Of a stretch of 64,000 nt of DNA, positions 33,101 through 43,600 are shown one piece after another; position 1 is the first letter of the stretch, and each line of letters begins with the position of its first letter. The DNA is from Symbiodinium natans. Lineage: Eukaryota > Sar > Dinophyceae > Suessiales > Symbiodiniaceae. Made by a program: the position numbers and the translations under genes. The DNA is taken from assembly GCA_905221605.1 (NCBI GenBank), contig CAJNDS010000779.1, positions 758,501-822,500 on the forward strand, in the 5' to 3' direction. The notes under the pieces were generated by a model that was not told the origin of the DNA, made no database searches, and was given only the letters and a program-made list of their open reading frames with translations.

Positions 33101-33274
33101 TCGTACTCTAGGCCAAGCCCCACCTCTTTCACAGCGCCATACTGGCTAAAGATGGTCGTAAGGAGCTCATCGGTCGTGTCAGTGGGAAGCCCCGTTACGA
33201 AGAGCTCGTCCCTGGGAGTCTGCGCTGCTGGGGCAGCCATCTGGGACAGGTATTTTGGCTCAAACTCTGCGAAC
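26491..33274 (-). CDS. RRM protein with C-terminal Lys-Gly-Trp-Gly repeat tail (gene span; three recognised exons)
   Basis: Three minus-strand exons join in phase: 33124-33274, 27278-27382 and 26491-27162. The product has an N-terminal approach (EPKYLSQMAAP), one RRM (LFVTGLP as RNP2, VKEVKVLP as beta-2, KTAAAAFVDM as a degenerate RNP1) and a C-terminal tail of about 220 residues. The tail is very rich in Gly, Lys, Trp, Ser and Asp with about a dozen KGWG repeats; tails of this type bind RNA or drive condensation in other proteins (inference). The 5' end is not seen, because the first exon starts in mid-codon behind a CAG|G acceptor. Intron 1 (27383-33123) holds telomeric arrays and an antisense LINE; intron 2 (27163-27277) is a family B element. 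The gene name is unknown. Confidence 0.8.
27163..27277 (-). mobile_element. Intron 2 of the RRM gene = family B element (copy 3)
   Basis: On the minus strand the intron runs GTCCCTGTGTCACCGTGGGG ... CATGACTTAG. Most of it is the family B repeat shared with 6213, 18189 and 36933. The pentamer GTCCC occurs at the intron start and again as the first bases of the next exon, like a 5-bp target-site duplication that also provides the splice position. Confidence 0.85.
27278..27382 (-). CDS. RRM/KGWG gene, middle exon (second half of the RRM)
   Basis: Thirty-five codons, phase 0: VKVLPVAAGKTAAAAFVDMH then TLEDAKWIVENVNNN. Acceptor CCAG|GTG; donor AAT|GTCCCT. It joins the K-E end of the exon at 33124 to make VKEVKVLP. 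Confidence 0.85.
27443..27710. repeat. Telomeric arrays in the RRM-gene intron, both orientations
   Basis: TTTAGGG units at 27443-27515 and CCCTAAA / CCCTACA units at 27613-27710. The CCCTACA variants form a small run of their own. Confidence 0.92.
28143..32024 (+). other. Second open frame (+1) overlapping the whole LINE ORF
   Basis: The frame one base downstream of the EN-RT frame has no stop from 28143 to 32024, about 1,290 codons, and continues in frame into the 200-residue ORF at 32025-32627. An ATG is available at 28260. Its product resembles no family I know. I checked codons 30302-30820 by hand. None of 19 NTG codons of the RT frame is followed by A, and Leu/Val before an A-starting codon is always CTC/GTC, never CTG/GTG. 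Accidental openness of this length is very unlikely. Whether it is translated is unknown. Confidence 0.6.
28223..31993 (+). CDS. LINE ORF: endonuclease, reverse transcriptase, three C2H2 fingers
   Basis: The open frame begins at 28223; a GTG at 28355 is the first plausible start codon inside the track of EEP homology, so the N-terminus is incomplete. Numbering from 28355: GDFNARVG at 101-108, SRVDFI at 172-177 and a D-H pair in RRDHRPL at 208-214 give an APE-type endonuclease. The usual Glu of the first strand is Gly (ALSGTR, upstream of 28355). RT motifs follow: KDVANAFYS at 653-661 (motif A Asp), LQGDSIASD at 710-718, FADD at 762-765 (catalytic YADD-like), and KYLG near 840. Three C2H2-type fingers lie at about 1099-1130, 1143-1168 and 1188-1208. 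It would nick DNA and reverse-transcribe its RNA at the target. The frame is fully open, so the copy may be recent. Confidence 0.88.
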   Translation, partial: SLKRADRERRVIHALHSNDVIALSGTRLPDGDIAVSQRRVETHAVYSWGYGTGRLTNSHAGVQLCLKRSRFAADNVVQISSPPSELQGRGGALRVKRRDSDFAFIVCYFHPNSNLPYSKRVNTALWKWVDSVVSALPARCVPCLLGDFNARVGKEHVANNIWTTTQDESIGPCNADNENWNGEQFRQFLQRHYLAATNTYHNVGPTYFGIVADYTSRVDFICIPSSMLSQVQHCSVWHHTGDDLQLVAAPGRRDHRPLQIKLDHSLGLQPTLTMQQQSPTRWDMDRLMRGVLRGHCREQLVAEVESRCKDLLESSQWQHAQSASTPDDAWTMLRDVVLSVGRELYQSRPVKLQERKVDTAAALEHQHECKLQIQRLPRPRRFWSQGADRDTVSLQALSDLLCRWHALARYHKAQRLAKRLTTRDKRRRACEHVHQLHEGWQSANFQSMWRAARALSGRRVGPKQRRFDRPKSCRPSMQQWRQHMAQVGRDGGCKAVATNWTAHVQQFAHGATGWQQKCRADPVWRSQMQQLAAEDLRAVATQVWHAKTRKAVPCWTIPNEVWRMLLYPNYNLARARHGLGHKSACLQTPHLQNALQQLFVHIRCSESAPLEWHCSQGTQLDKRNGKPLCQGIRVINVLDPMGKHFYRTLWRRGTSQAARDYACGYVRHKSREEAILQQICLGHRLRAAGVGHATLYKDVANAFYSPLHDQLDLAVAKTMRPQDQVLLKQRHKAACIHLQAADGPILLSVGSGALQGDSIASDLFMEQYHPLVDEWLQRAAQASTYHQMCAYDPVNCKYVNTALSVFADDLAIKVICDEAADLQAQASFLDDELDEVLASGGMAQNRDKQEIVSHFAGRGSHKQMREIYCGKTPLEGKAVPQAKYLGEICTHNGSTTAARKHRLDKAQAAWASMGSFWTRTGCSKRSVNMVFRALVFETAVAGLAPFVLSQSDYKALDAFVAAKGRILMRGSACKREEQPDGTVKYAAVPNQQVWRYLGLAGVYVELRIKRLQFWQRLLRQPELHSNVFAAMFGFFPFETTPALQEDGSLSSAAHPWLKQLVDDIEALQDIADLEHITNAVDRKPLRLFSHDVRLDFLMVDMSILRRKFLCVEIPPPGYQSPSVQGEQAPEDLPDIPDDEQHVCEHTLSDGSLCGRAFKSSKALAIHCTKLHEHSPMEALLVVTNQCLFCREVFANVFSTRRHVANSLLQQHCSGRSSVVNRAPDIPDNLDCSMCDAQFETLEALHDHLGQHLGAQL
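32025..32627 (+). CDS. LINE second ORF, 200 residues, unknown function
   Basis: Starts ATG 31 bases after the stop of the EN-RT ORF, in the +1 frame, and ends TAA. It begins MDKWAANAGTPNGPALKRRQ and contains a helical, Lys-rich middle, a hydrophobic stretch (HIHVWAALTVEAAVHLSGEM) and LLEEIQSK at the end. Codon use is coding-like. Most LINEs place the accessory ORF upstream of EN-RT; here it is downstream. It might be a nucleic-acid binding chaperone (guess). Expression by frameshift or reinitiation is possible. Confidence 0.7.
   Translation: MDKWAANAGTPNGPALKRRQVGGEKDELVLKAVQLLMKSNLKLSADVRALQSATFRTCLIPSTASFVTKAKEASQKYNDLVQAAGKHHDLGPPHIHVWAALTVEAAVHLSGEMLQRVEAHAAEADSPNKLLTDVLYCRVAPAYGGKHVKIYLTTTDKLRPVADAFFHAFKTQGGEEKFGLAPKGGLERELQALLEEIQSK
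32985..33117. mobile_element. Dispersed element, family I (copy 1), next to an exon
   Basis: ACTAAAATGGCCTTAAAGCC ... CTAAATATAATCCTCTTATA ... CCAGGGCCTACCTAG. Similar copies are at 33925-34025 and 50036-50140. It sits between the LINE and the donor of the exon at 33124. Confidence 0.75.
33124..33274 (-). CDS. RRM/KGWG gene, exon with first half of the RRM
   Basis: One base plus 50 codons: FAEFEPKYLSQMAAPAAQTP then RDELFVTGLPTDTTDELL and TTIFSQYGAVKE. LFVTGLP is RNP2. Acceptor ACTCAG|G, donor GAG|GTGGGG. An internal ATG lies at 33240, but the frame is open upstream, so this is an internal exon. Upstream exons above 33.3 kb were not recognised. Confidence 0.8.
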
Positions 33275-33754
33275 CTGAGTCACGTACTGTCAAAGCCTGG
33301 TTGCGTGCCTCAGTGTTGTCATATTTGTCATTCGCAACGCTTTTTGCCGTAAGGTGTCGCCAATGCCAACTCTGCCCGTCGGTGAGATATGTTCTACGAC
33401 ATGTACAGACCTGCTGCAAGACAGAATAAAATGGCGACGTACGGAACATGCAGCAGACTTAGGGGGTATAAGTTTAGACCAAAAATAGCCCCTACGTACC
33501 CAGGTAGCCCCCTAAATGACCCCTAAGGTCCCTATAAGTATATATACCTTATATAGCCCCTATATACCCAAGTAGGCCCCTAAATAACCCCTAAAGTCCC
33601 AAGGGTCCCTCCGTTAGTCCGTTGACACCTGCGGGGGCATTCTGCAAAGGGGGCATCCCGGGACATGGGGGGGTGGGCACCGTATGCAGGGACTGTCCTC
33701 CCCTACTCCCCTCCCCCTCATATCCACGCCCTCAAAAAAAGCGCAACATCTTCT

Positions 33755-33915
33755 TACTAATGATGTCTTATGTGGGGATCTCAGAGTAATCCCCTCCCCC
33801 TAATATTAACCCCCCCCTACCCCCCATCATTGAATACCCCCTAGCCGCCCCCCCACATACTACCATACAACCATAGCGGGAGTAATTCATATCAGGGGCG
33901 AGGGTGGGTAGGGGG
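33755..33915 (+). mobile_element. Dispersed element, family J (copy 2)
   Basis: AATCCCCTCCCCCTAATATT followed by C-rich CCCCCCCTACCCCCCATC..., matching the minus strand of 21747-21849. The inner part differs. Confidence 0.65.
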
Positions 33916-33924
33916 GGTTTACTA

Positions 33925-34136
33925 CTAGGATGGCCATTAAAACCTTCTGAAACATATTCCTAAATATGATCCCCTGAAACCCAACAAGAGAAAAACAAAG
34001 TATCCCAACGGCCTAGCTAGAATATTAGGGTGAGGGGAGGAACTAGACCCAGTAGTAACCTAGGAATGAAAAGGGTACCCTTTTTGGGTTTTGAGGGTAT
34101 GACAAGGGAACCCCAACCCTAAAAGAAGGAAATACT
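33925..34136. mobile_element. Family I (copy 2) followed by family E (copy 2)
   Basis: Family I at 33925-34025 (GGATGGCCATTAAAACCTTC ... AAATATGATCCCC). Family E at 34047-34136 (GACCCAGTAGTAACCTAGGA ATGAAAAGGGTACCC). They stand almost back to back. Confidence 0.75.
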
Positions 34137-34140
34137 ACTA

Positions 34141-34262
34141 TTTGCTCAAGAAGTCTAAACGAACAACACTAATCATCCCTACATTGCCCTTATAAGGAAG
34201 AATATGTTATTCTTAGATTTTTTTTTTTTTGGGGGGGGGGGGTTCTTAAGCAACTACTAGAA
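34141..34262. mobile_element. Inverted-repeat element, family C (copy 2)
   Basis: TTTGCTCAAGAAGTCTAAAC ... CCCTTATAAGGAAGAATA ... run of T then run of G ... TTCTTAAGCAACTACTAG. The homopolymer T/G block is the expanded TTTTTTGGGGGG arm of the family. Confidence 0.75.
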
Positions 34263-34499
34263 TAAGGGCCCACTCCTGGTGCTCGGAAAGGCTCTTTTGG
34301 ATGCTCGTGAGGGCTGCAATGGTCCTTCGGCTTTTGCCGTGACCGAACGGATCTGACCGGACAACTAAAAAGAGCTGGCTGGGGCTTAGAGAGGTTTAGG
34401 GTTTAGGGTTTAGGGTTTACGGTTTAGGGTTTAGGGTTTAGGGTTTGGGTTTAGGGTTTAGGGTTTAGGGTTCAGGGTTTAGGGACTTTCCAAGTCTTC

Positions 34500-34832
34500 A
34501 TGACAAATGCGTCGGGGCCCTATGTGCAGACGCATGCCTCACTCGAATGTTTCCACATGCATGTATGCCTTCACGAGGTCGGACGGCCGTCACATCTCTT
34601 GCTCAGTTGGGGGCTTGAGGGTTTGGGGCTTCAGAGCGTGGGTCAGCGTCTCAACCTAAGCCCCAACGAATGCGAACTGCGGAGTTTGATGAGTGTCACG
34701 AGCTGTGCATGCCGCGTTCCGCTGCAAGTTGAGGCCTCTGGTTCTGTAATCGCGGAGCGGCACGTCGTCCTGCGCAACGCGGGATGCACTACAAAAATCT
34801 CAGTAAGAAGGCCGTGCAACGCGACAGCAGGT
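34500..34832 (+). CDS. Exon / ORF candidate, Cys-rich, unknown
   Basis: The frame from ATG 34500 is open for 135 codons. The best part reads LMSVTSCACRVPLQVEASGS then VIAERHVVLRNAGCTTKISV. A CAG|GTAGGT donor fits at 34832. No family recognised. Confidence 0.35.
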
Positions 34833-34961
34833 AGGTGCTCAGTGCCACACCCTGGCACTCAAGGACAAGGACTGGTACTTCCCTGTTCCTCGTACACAGT
34901 AGTGTGACACACCAGTACTTGGTAGCCCAGTAACCGTCTGAGTATAAGGGTGGGGTTGGTC

Positions 34962-35022
34962 ACTTGAAAAAGGGAACCCAGAAAAAGAAGAGGCTAAAGG
35001 GTACCACTGGGCTCCCAGAATG
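34962..35022. mobile_element. Dispersed element, family F (copy 2)
   Basis: GAAAAAGGGAACCCAGAAAA ... AAGGGTACCACTGGGCT. Confidence 0.65.
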
Positions 35023-36780
35023 TGCCATCCACCTACATAGCTGCCGCCCGTTCAGCACGGAAGGAGGAGGGTGCACGGTCAGACTTCAAATCGCTAGCCA
35101 AGCACTGCCACCAAGACGGGATGTAAACCCTAAACCCTAAACCCTAAACCCTGCACCCTACACCCTAAGCCCTAAGCCCTCCCGGAATCTACAGCCGAAA
35201 GGCAGACACCCTCCAAGTCCTCGATCCCTCTTAAAACCAGGAGCTGAATCCTGACAAGGAAGAGGGGCATGCGCGTGCTCAGCACAACGCGACACTCACC
35301 CTGGCGACCAAGTAGAAGCCTACACGTTGTGGCAGTTCTGGTTCTTGTGCCTTCATCTATATAGGAATTATGGTAGCATAGAGTACAAGGGTTCACTTGG
35401 TCCCCAGAAAGTATTCTTGTTTAGAGCCACCCCACTGGGCGCCCTCAGCGTTAAACCCTCGTCGCTCCTGAACCCACGCAACCTTCAGAAATGGGCGCCG
35501 AGCGAAGTTCCCCCGAATTATGGTCCATGTGAAATTCTACGAACGACCCAGCAATGAGGACGCAAACGGATTCAGAAGAACAGCGAACAGCTTGCTGATC
35601 CGAGCCGCCCTTCTCCTGGTCCCCCCTAAACCCTATACGAACCCTAAACCCCTCTTTTTTGGCAGCTTCGGCTTGTCTGAAGCTCACATTGAAACAAAGA
35701 TCGTTCCTTATTGTGCGTGGGTTACGCTTTGCGGGGGGTGTATAGGGAAAGGTGTCCATCTTGAAACTTTTTTCAGGGAGGGCTACCTGCCACCTTGCAG
35801 GCCTAGGTACCCAGAACATGAGGGCGAACTGTAGCCATCTGTAGCCCACTGGCTTTCAAAGAGCAAAACCTACAGGGGTTCAGAGAATCCGGAGCCGCGA
35901 GAGTCGCGGTCTTCGCCATGGCCCATGATCCCAAAGTAGATCAAATCCGACAGCAGCCAACAACCCGACACACTCAAAAACCCCCACTTTTGGGACAGGT
36001 CAGCGTCTGAGTGATGTGAGGGACCAGGGTTCCTTTACCAACTGCGCCCTGCCCTGTAAAGCTTTGCAGGGCCTGCGGAGCCTCACACGCACAGGAGCAG
36101 CTGCTGGGAATCTGCCGCGGACACCATCTCAATGCAGTCCTTTCCGAAGGGGTTTCGACTCTCGCACTCGCTGGAGCAGGCAAGATTTCTGTTCGGGTTC
36201 GGCTGCGCAGCTCGCCGAAGCGGCTTAGGGTTAGGATGCGATGAGCTCACTTGACGTGTCCAGCTTCCTAGGGGGCGGGGGGGGGGGGGGGGCTCAGGCT
36301 TCTCAGGTCTACGCCGGATTGTGGCTCGTGCGACCGGCTGGGAAACTATACTAGTGCCGCCAGCCCAGTAGTAGCACTTTTCGCAGCTCGAAAAGGGGGC
36401 CTCAATTATTGGTATAGCTTTTGGGGGGTTATTCTAGTATAATTAAATAGGGACCATGAGGAAGACGATTGAGTAGTAATTCTTCCGTAAATCAGGTGGA
36501 ATCCTAAACCCTAAAACCCGGACCCTAAGCCCCAAACCCTGAACCCTAAACCTTTTTTGAACCCGGAGCTCTATCCAATCAGCCGGGAGCCACGCCCAGG
36601 GGACATGTGCGGATATCACACTAAAACCCTAAACCCTAAACCCTAAACCCTAAACCCTGAAACCCTAAACCCTAAAACCTAAACCCTAAACCCACCATCC
36701 TGCGACCTTGGCCCTTTGTTTTCCCGCCCAACGAAAGCCTCGAGGTCGCCACGTAGGCCTTTCATGACCTGAGTTCATGG

Positions 36781-37007
36781 TGTTTAGGTTTAGGGTTTAG
36801 GGTTTAGGTTTAGGGTTATAGGGTTTAGGGTTAGGGTTTAGGGTTTGGGGTTAGGGTTTAGGGTTTAGGGTTTAGGGTTTAGGGTTTAGGTTTAGGGTTT
36901 GGGGCTTAGGGTTTAGGGTTTAGGGTTAGGGTTTAATAAATAAATGTCTATCCTTTTTGAGTTGAAGTACCGTTAGGACTGGAAAACGTTACCCCACTAT
37001 GACAAAG
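36781..37007. repeat. Degenerate telomeric array followed by family B element (copy 4)
   Basis: About 155 bp of TTTAGGG with 6-mer variants (TTAGGG, TTTAGG), then family B at 36933-37007 (AATAAATAAATGTCTATCC ... ACCCCACTATGACAAAG). Confidence 0.85.
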
Positions 37008-37553
37008 TACTTGGTTGCTGTTAAGGAGCGTCGACTCAGGGGGGTTTAGGGTCTGGGGTTTAGGGTTTGGGGTTTCGGGTTTGGACTCTTCGTAGAGTTG
37101 AGGAACTTAATGAACTCAGACTACCATCATATGGATCTCGCGAGTGAATGGCCGTGGTTTTCCCGGTCATCGGGTTGGGCTTTGAGGTTCTTGAGGCTCT
37201 TGAGGGCTCTGAGGGGGCCTTCGGATGGCAAGGCAGTGCACCTTCAAGGCCCAGGCTGAATGACCCACCAGCAACATGTCTTTGGTAGGTTTAGGGCCTA
37301 GCATTTAGGGTTTCGTTGGGATGTAGGCTTCTTTGGCGGCAAGGAGAGAAGTTCGCGGTGGCGCTTCTTCTGCGTTTAACTTCAGATGCCCGCTACATGC
37401 ATCAACTCACGCTTGAAACGCTCGACTGCGCGGCACGCTTGCTGATTGCTTCACGTAAGCAACAATGCTATGATCATGAAACCCTAAACCCTAAACCCTA
37501 AACCCTAAACCCTAAACCCTAAACCCTAACCCTTAAGCCCTAAACCCTAAACC

Positions 37554-37626
37554 CTAACGCCAAGTTGCAAAGTTCGGCGCGTCCACTGCTCGGGCGATCT
37601 CGATGGCCGTGGCGCCGCACGCTTTC
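37554..37626 (-). CDS. FVSHQW-ankyrin gene, last exon
   Basis: Acceptor TCCCAG|G, then KACGATAIEIARAVDAPNFA and TWR, stop TAG. ATAIEIAR is the helix-1 pattern of an ankyrin repeat. The stop codon is made by a telomeric unit (CGT TAG GGT TTA). Confidence 0.65.
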
Positions 37627-40600
37627 CTGGGAAGCCGAAAGGTGGGGCTCCGAGGTCGGTTTGGGGCTAGATACTTGGGGGTTTTAGGGTTTAGGGTTTA
37701 GGGTTTAGGGTTTAGGGTTTAGGGCTTTTGCCACCCCTAGCTGATGCAGAAGTTTAGGGTTTAGGGTCTAGGGTTAAGTGGAGTTAAAATGCACCCTGAA
37801 TAAGGTTAATTATGTTTAGGGTCAGGGTTTAGGGGTTTAGGGTTTAGGGCTTAGTGATTATAACTGCCGTAGATAACCTACTCAGAACAAGAATAAAACT
37901 ACCCTAAACCCTAAAAGCAAGTTGGTTTAGGGTTCAGATAGTGTTTCGCCTCGTCATGCTCAGCCCTTCAAGTCCAAAAGAGCACCCTGACTGACGATTC
38001 TGATCCTGAAAATCTAGACGAACCAGGGTTACACAGAGTGACACGCCGGGGGGAATTTACAGGTTTGCTTGGGGGATTGTGTACAAACGACCAAAGTCCT
38101 AAACCCTAAACCCTAATCCCTAACCCCTAAACCCTAAACCCAAACGACCAAGGTCGTAATGGAAACTGGCTGCAAAGCAGTATGTTCCTATAACGCTCTT
38201 CAGCTGCAGGTCTTTGGAGCTTAAGCCATAAAGCCCCAAACCCTAAACCCGAAACCCTAAACCCTAAACCCGAAACCCTAAACCCTAAACCCGAAAACCA
38301 GCCTAAGGCAAAAGTGAAGCTGTCAAGGCCGGCGTCTGCGGTCGACGTCCGCACGAGCGGCAAGTAACGCAGCAGCCGCCTGCATCGAAGGCATCCGCCA
38401 AACCATATGAGAGTTTAGGGTTTAGGGTTTAGGGTTCGGGGGATATGGTGGATTTCCGAAAATAGGGTGGTGCCCTTTTAGGTTTCCTACGTGGAGGATG
38501 ATTCCTGCAAATTGAGAAACCCCCCTAACCCCTCAGGGTTTCCGAGACGAAGGATGACAGTCGTTTGTGAACCCCCCCCCCCCCCCCCCCCCCCCCCATA
38601 TCTCTGGTTCAAGGACTTGAAGGATGTCCGCACGCACCTTAAATGCCCGAACACCTCATCCAGCACTTCCTATATCAGGTCCTCTATGTCCTGCACCTTG
38701 AGCCACACTTGTGGACTCACAAGTGGCCCTCAGACCCCAGCCCTGTTCTACAGAGCCTGACATTTCAGTTCCACAAGCCTTGCTAAAACCATCATGCTTT
38801 CAACCCATTCTAGAGGGCTGATGAAGGAGCACTCACAGCACACGCAAGCCCCGGACTTTCAGACGTTTTATGTTTGAATTCGGGCTTCGGGTTCAGGCCT
38901 TGGGCTCATACAAGAGACTTAACTACCAAGATAACCCTAAACCCTAAACCCTAAACCGTCCAAGATCATGCCTTGGGATGTGCCCCCTTATACTAACTAT
39001 ACCCCCCGTCGCTGTTTGAGGACTGTTAGGTTCCACCCCCCCCCCCCCCCCAAACCTGAAAAGAATGAGCGCACGGGCCTCGAAAGCGCCGACTAAGAGG
39101 CTGCAGATCAGCCTCGAGACTCTTTGTTTCGGGCTGGGGCTCTTCGAGCGCTTTAGAGGTTTTTTAAGGTCCTTGGTTGGGGGGCTTAGTAACATTCCCA
39201 AACCCGAAACGCTTCTGTTAAAAATCGGCCTTAGGTTCTGCATGGTTTCAGGTTTCTTTTCGACGCTCATCTCGCACAAGGCCGGCAAGGGGTTTAGGGT
39301 CTAGACTTTTGGGGCATCACGGCTTTCCACTTTTCGCTCCCTGGTCCCTCACTCTCCTCCTGGTCCTCCCTCCGTCCATGGAACCAAAACTCTCGTGGTT
39401 CTTCTAGACCCAAGAGTAATCTAGGAATGAAAAGGTAATTACCCTTTTTGGTTAAAAATGGCTTATAAAAAACCCGAACCCAAAACCATGGAACAAGGGC
39501 CTACTCGGATTCCTAGTCTAAGTCTAGGTACGCATGGAGAAACCGGTGCGCCACCCAGAAAAGAAGGTGGGCCACGCTATTGTGTCGAGCGTCGGCGTGG
39601 CTCCAATGGCGTTGGAGATCATGAAGCTCAAGGACGGGCCATAGGCTTTCTTGAGGGTGGACGACATCAACCTCCCAGACGGGGGTTTACGAAAAGAAGG
39701 AACCCCCAAAGGCCCCCAAATAGTAGGATTCGCTCCAAGAAGCACCCCAATAAGGTACCCCTAATTTCGGAAACCCCAGAGGACTAGAGCCAAGAGTTAC
39801 AACTTTTTTGGCCGCAGGTTGGAACCAGTTGAACTCCACAAGGCTGCCCTTTTTCTGGCTTATCGGGGGCTTATAAAGTGAACCTAGACCCTAAAGAGTG
39901 GACTAAGGGCCCATGCTGGGTCCTAGACGATTCCCTCTTTGCCGCGCACACACACAAGGCTGAGGCCATGCTAAGGGTTTTGGGCTGTGCGCCTTTCAAA
40001 CATCCCCATCTTGTCTACATGGCTACCTGGTTCTACAAGCAGGCGGAGGTTTGAAAGTGGGGGGCACAAAAAAACTCTACAACTGTTCAAAGAAGCCCAA
40101 AGCACCCAAGCCCCTGAGTCCTAGACCATCACGAAGTATTTCTAAACCACCTTAAACCTAAACCCAAAACCGCTTCGCAGCCTGCCCCCGGGTTTCGGGT
40201 TTCCGGAGAGCCGAAACCCTAAACACTGCCAATCTAGCATCATTCAGCGCCCTTTATGGCGAACTTAGCAGTCGAAGGTCTGACTCAGCTTCCTGAAACC
40301 CTTCTGAGCTTGATGATTCTAGCAAGCATTGCAGGTGAAACCCTTATGAGCTTGATGATTCATGATGATTCTAGCAATTGTTGCAGTATGCCAAGCTTTC
40401 GGTTATTCGATTCTGGATGTTGAATGTTTGTAGGCTATTCAACTGCAATGTTCTACTAATCCCTTTTTTTGACACCCGCAACCCTTAAGGCAAAACAGCG
40501 CGTGGCTCCGGCCTGAACGCCTTCGGACTTAAGATTGCCCCATGCAGATCCATCGTCGCATCCAGTGGTGCCCCCGCGGATATCAAGGTGGTGACGCATT

Positions 40601-43600
40601 CTGGCAGGGGCGCCGGAGTTCGTCGGATGTGTTTTGGGGCGTTTGGGATATTTCGTTGCCGCATGAGCCTTGTCTAGAGTCTAGTACCCGCTTGCAACCA
40701 CACCCAGCTCAAAGGCGTCCGGAAATCTGGACTGTTTCGATCTGCTTCCAAAGATTTCGAAAGCATACGGATGTTCCACTGACCGGATGCTTCTATCTTC
40801 GCCAGCGTACTTGACAGACCAACATGCCACACAAATCCCTGAGCCCGAACTTTCATGAGTCTTCTAGCTCAAGTCTCCAAATCCCATAATCAACATCATC
40901 CGCGCACGCTCTCTGTGATACTGGAACACCGTGTGCTCGTCACCCTGGCCCTATAAACCTCCCAGGCGCGGCTGGTTGGCCCGCCCTTGTGGCATCTTAT
41001 GTGACATCTTATGGCACATCTCGGCAAATGCCGTCCTGTGGATGCTCCTTCGCCAAGTACCGCGACATGCCTGCGTCCATGGTCAGAGGGAAGCACAACG
41101 ATGTTCTGGGGGTTGAAGCAACCACCAAACGTATGTACTGATATATACATATATATGCAGACATGTCAGTACTACATCTATCTATACAAATGTAGATGCA
41201 TGTCTACACCTCTCTCTCTTTCTCTTCCTGTCGAGGGCGGGATCAACCTTTTTAGTCTGGAATATACCTAAACCTATATGGAGGGAAATGCCCGAATCAA
41301 GGAAAGGTCCCTACACTTTCGCTTGGAGCAGAGGTGCACGTGTGAGACATGGGATTTTGGCTATATCCCCCAGACTCTTCTTCGCAGCCTCTTCATATCT
41401 CTGTTTCTTCCTCTTCTCCTTCTTCTTGCCGCGGCATGAGGGCTCGGGGCCAAGCTCCCCAGCGCTCTCTCTCTCCCTCTTGCAGCTTTAGAGGCTTTTG
41501 GTTTCAGGCTTGGGACCGTCGAATCAACACAGGGCAATTCTTGGTACCAAGTACAAAGGCCATCAACACAAGGCATCACTGGTAACAAAGTCGAGGTGCA
41601 GGCACAAGTGGAGCTCCAACGACGGGGTGTGCTTCATGACTGCCTGCAGACCTGCTGTGTGCAGGAATGGTTGACGATTCGGGCTCGGGGCCTGGAATAT
41701 GAGGCTGCGGAAGACTCAGGAAGGATTTTCACGACCTTGTAAAGGGACGACGGTGGTAGCATCGAAGATAACAAGGCCGCACTTTGACTGACGTGTCATG
41801 ATTGCGTGCAAAATCGCCCTGGTTGTGGCTGAGTTCAGAATCCCTTAAACCCTAAACCCTAAACCCTAAACCCTAAACTGCCCTAAACCCTAAACCCTGC
41901 CGATCCCTCAGTTCCTCAACCCGAAAATGCCGCCTCGCAGTGAGCCCCATGCAGCCGCTGGCCCCGTGGCGGAGAGGTGCGCGACTTTCTCGCGGCACGT
42001 GGGGTTGCAACCGGCCTGCGTGGATTCCGAGGAATCTTGGGCTTCAGAGGGTTTAGCGATGGAGGCGCAATGTTTCTTTGGAGTGTGAAGGTTCCAAACC
42101 TTACCAAATGTAGTTCTTAATGCAGAACTCCTTTAACCGGGTAACCATGGTTTGAAGGAGCTGAGGGTATTTTGGGCAGATGAAAATAAGTGAAGATATT
42201 GAGCTTCAGCTCCTGCTACCGGGAGTTCAATAGTATCGCAAGCAAAGAAAGCGAAGGGTGGGGGGATGGGATAAGGGTGGACTTTCTTCACAGCTTAAGG
42301 CCCCTTGCAAACACGCGGCCCTTTGGCGGAGTTCCGTTCGAAGCCCCTGCCTAAACCCCCTAACCCCTAACCCCTAAACCCTAAACCCCCAACCCAAACC
42401 CGAAGCCCCAAGCCCCTGCCTGGAACAGGCATCGCACACCCTCGGCATTGTCCCCGAGAGCTGCTCGATGCAGCGGCGTCAAGCCGAGCCTTGACTTGCA
42501 GGCTGGAGGAAACAAGCGCCCTGTAACTTGGGATGTTCCCCCTTATACTAGCAGTCCTTACTAGGGATGATAGTACCCCCTAGTCTAGTCCCTATTGAGG
42601 ACTGTTAGTCTTAGTAGAAGGGGGAACATCCCAACCTATAACCCTGACCTCAGGCTACAAGTTTCTTTGGCAAAGCGACACAAATAAAACGACTTTTTAA
42701 CCAAAGAAAAACAATTACTTTAGGGGTGGGGGTATAGGGGATATGGTATATGGTATAGTACATATCTTACGATATAGTTTTCGTATACTGTACATGGCCA
42801 AAAACGCCCCAAACCCCTAAACCCAGCGGACGCAGTGTGCGCATTCTCTCCAAGCTCTTGCGCCCAGGCCGCGCTTGCGCATGCTCATGCGGAGGGATAC
42901 AGTGCACTACATGCTACAAAAGCTTGCTTTATAAGTAGTATACTATCAAGTACACGAAACAATACAATATACATGTACATATATATATATATATGTATAT
43001 ATATATAGAGGGAATACTATTTAAACATCTAGCTTACTATACTAGAAATACTATACAATGCTTGAGTTCGGGTGTCTCGACCCATTTGCGTCAAAATTGG
43101 CCCTTCGAAAGAGAAGCCACAATTTGACTATAAGCTCCATGTGAGACCAACTTCCCGTCTGCCACTGCGACAAGGCGAGAGGTACCTCGACGCGCGCACT
43201 GGAATGTGAAGGGCTTCCTCAAGCGAAACAGCCGGGCTGAACACCCAGCTTTCTTCGCGCAGACTTTCTCGATGTCTTCCATACGCACAGGTGCACATTC
43301 CAGCAACTTCTTCTTTGCCTTGAAGAGCTTGTTCTGCTTGCTTTGCATCTTCTTATCAGTGGTGCCTGACACAGAGCTGTTTGTCTGGTTCGATCCAAGG
43401 AAATGCTTCACCACAGAAGCGGAAGGAAGAAAGTCACGGGCCGGGGTGTGTGAAAGCAACACGGTAGAATCGCTGTCAGAGAAGCCGACAACCTCATAAA
43501 CGAGCTCGGAGCTGATGTCGCCACTAGCTTTTAGCTGCGTAAGCCCGGAAACAAGGTTGGCCGCGACTCCTTGACACCATTCTTTGGGCAACTTTGCTAC

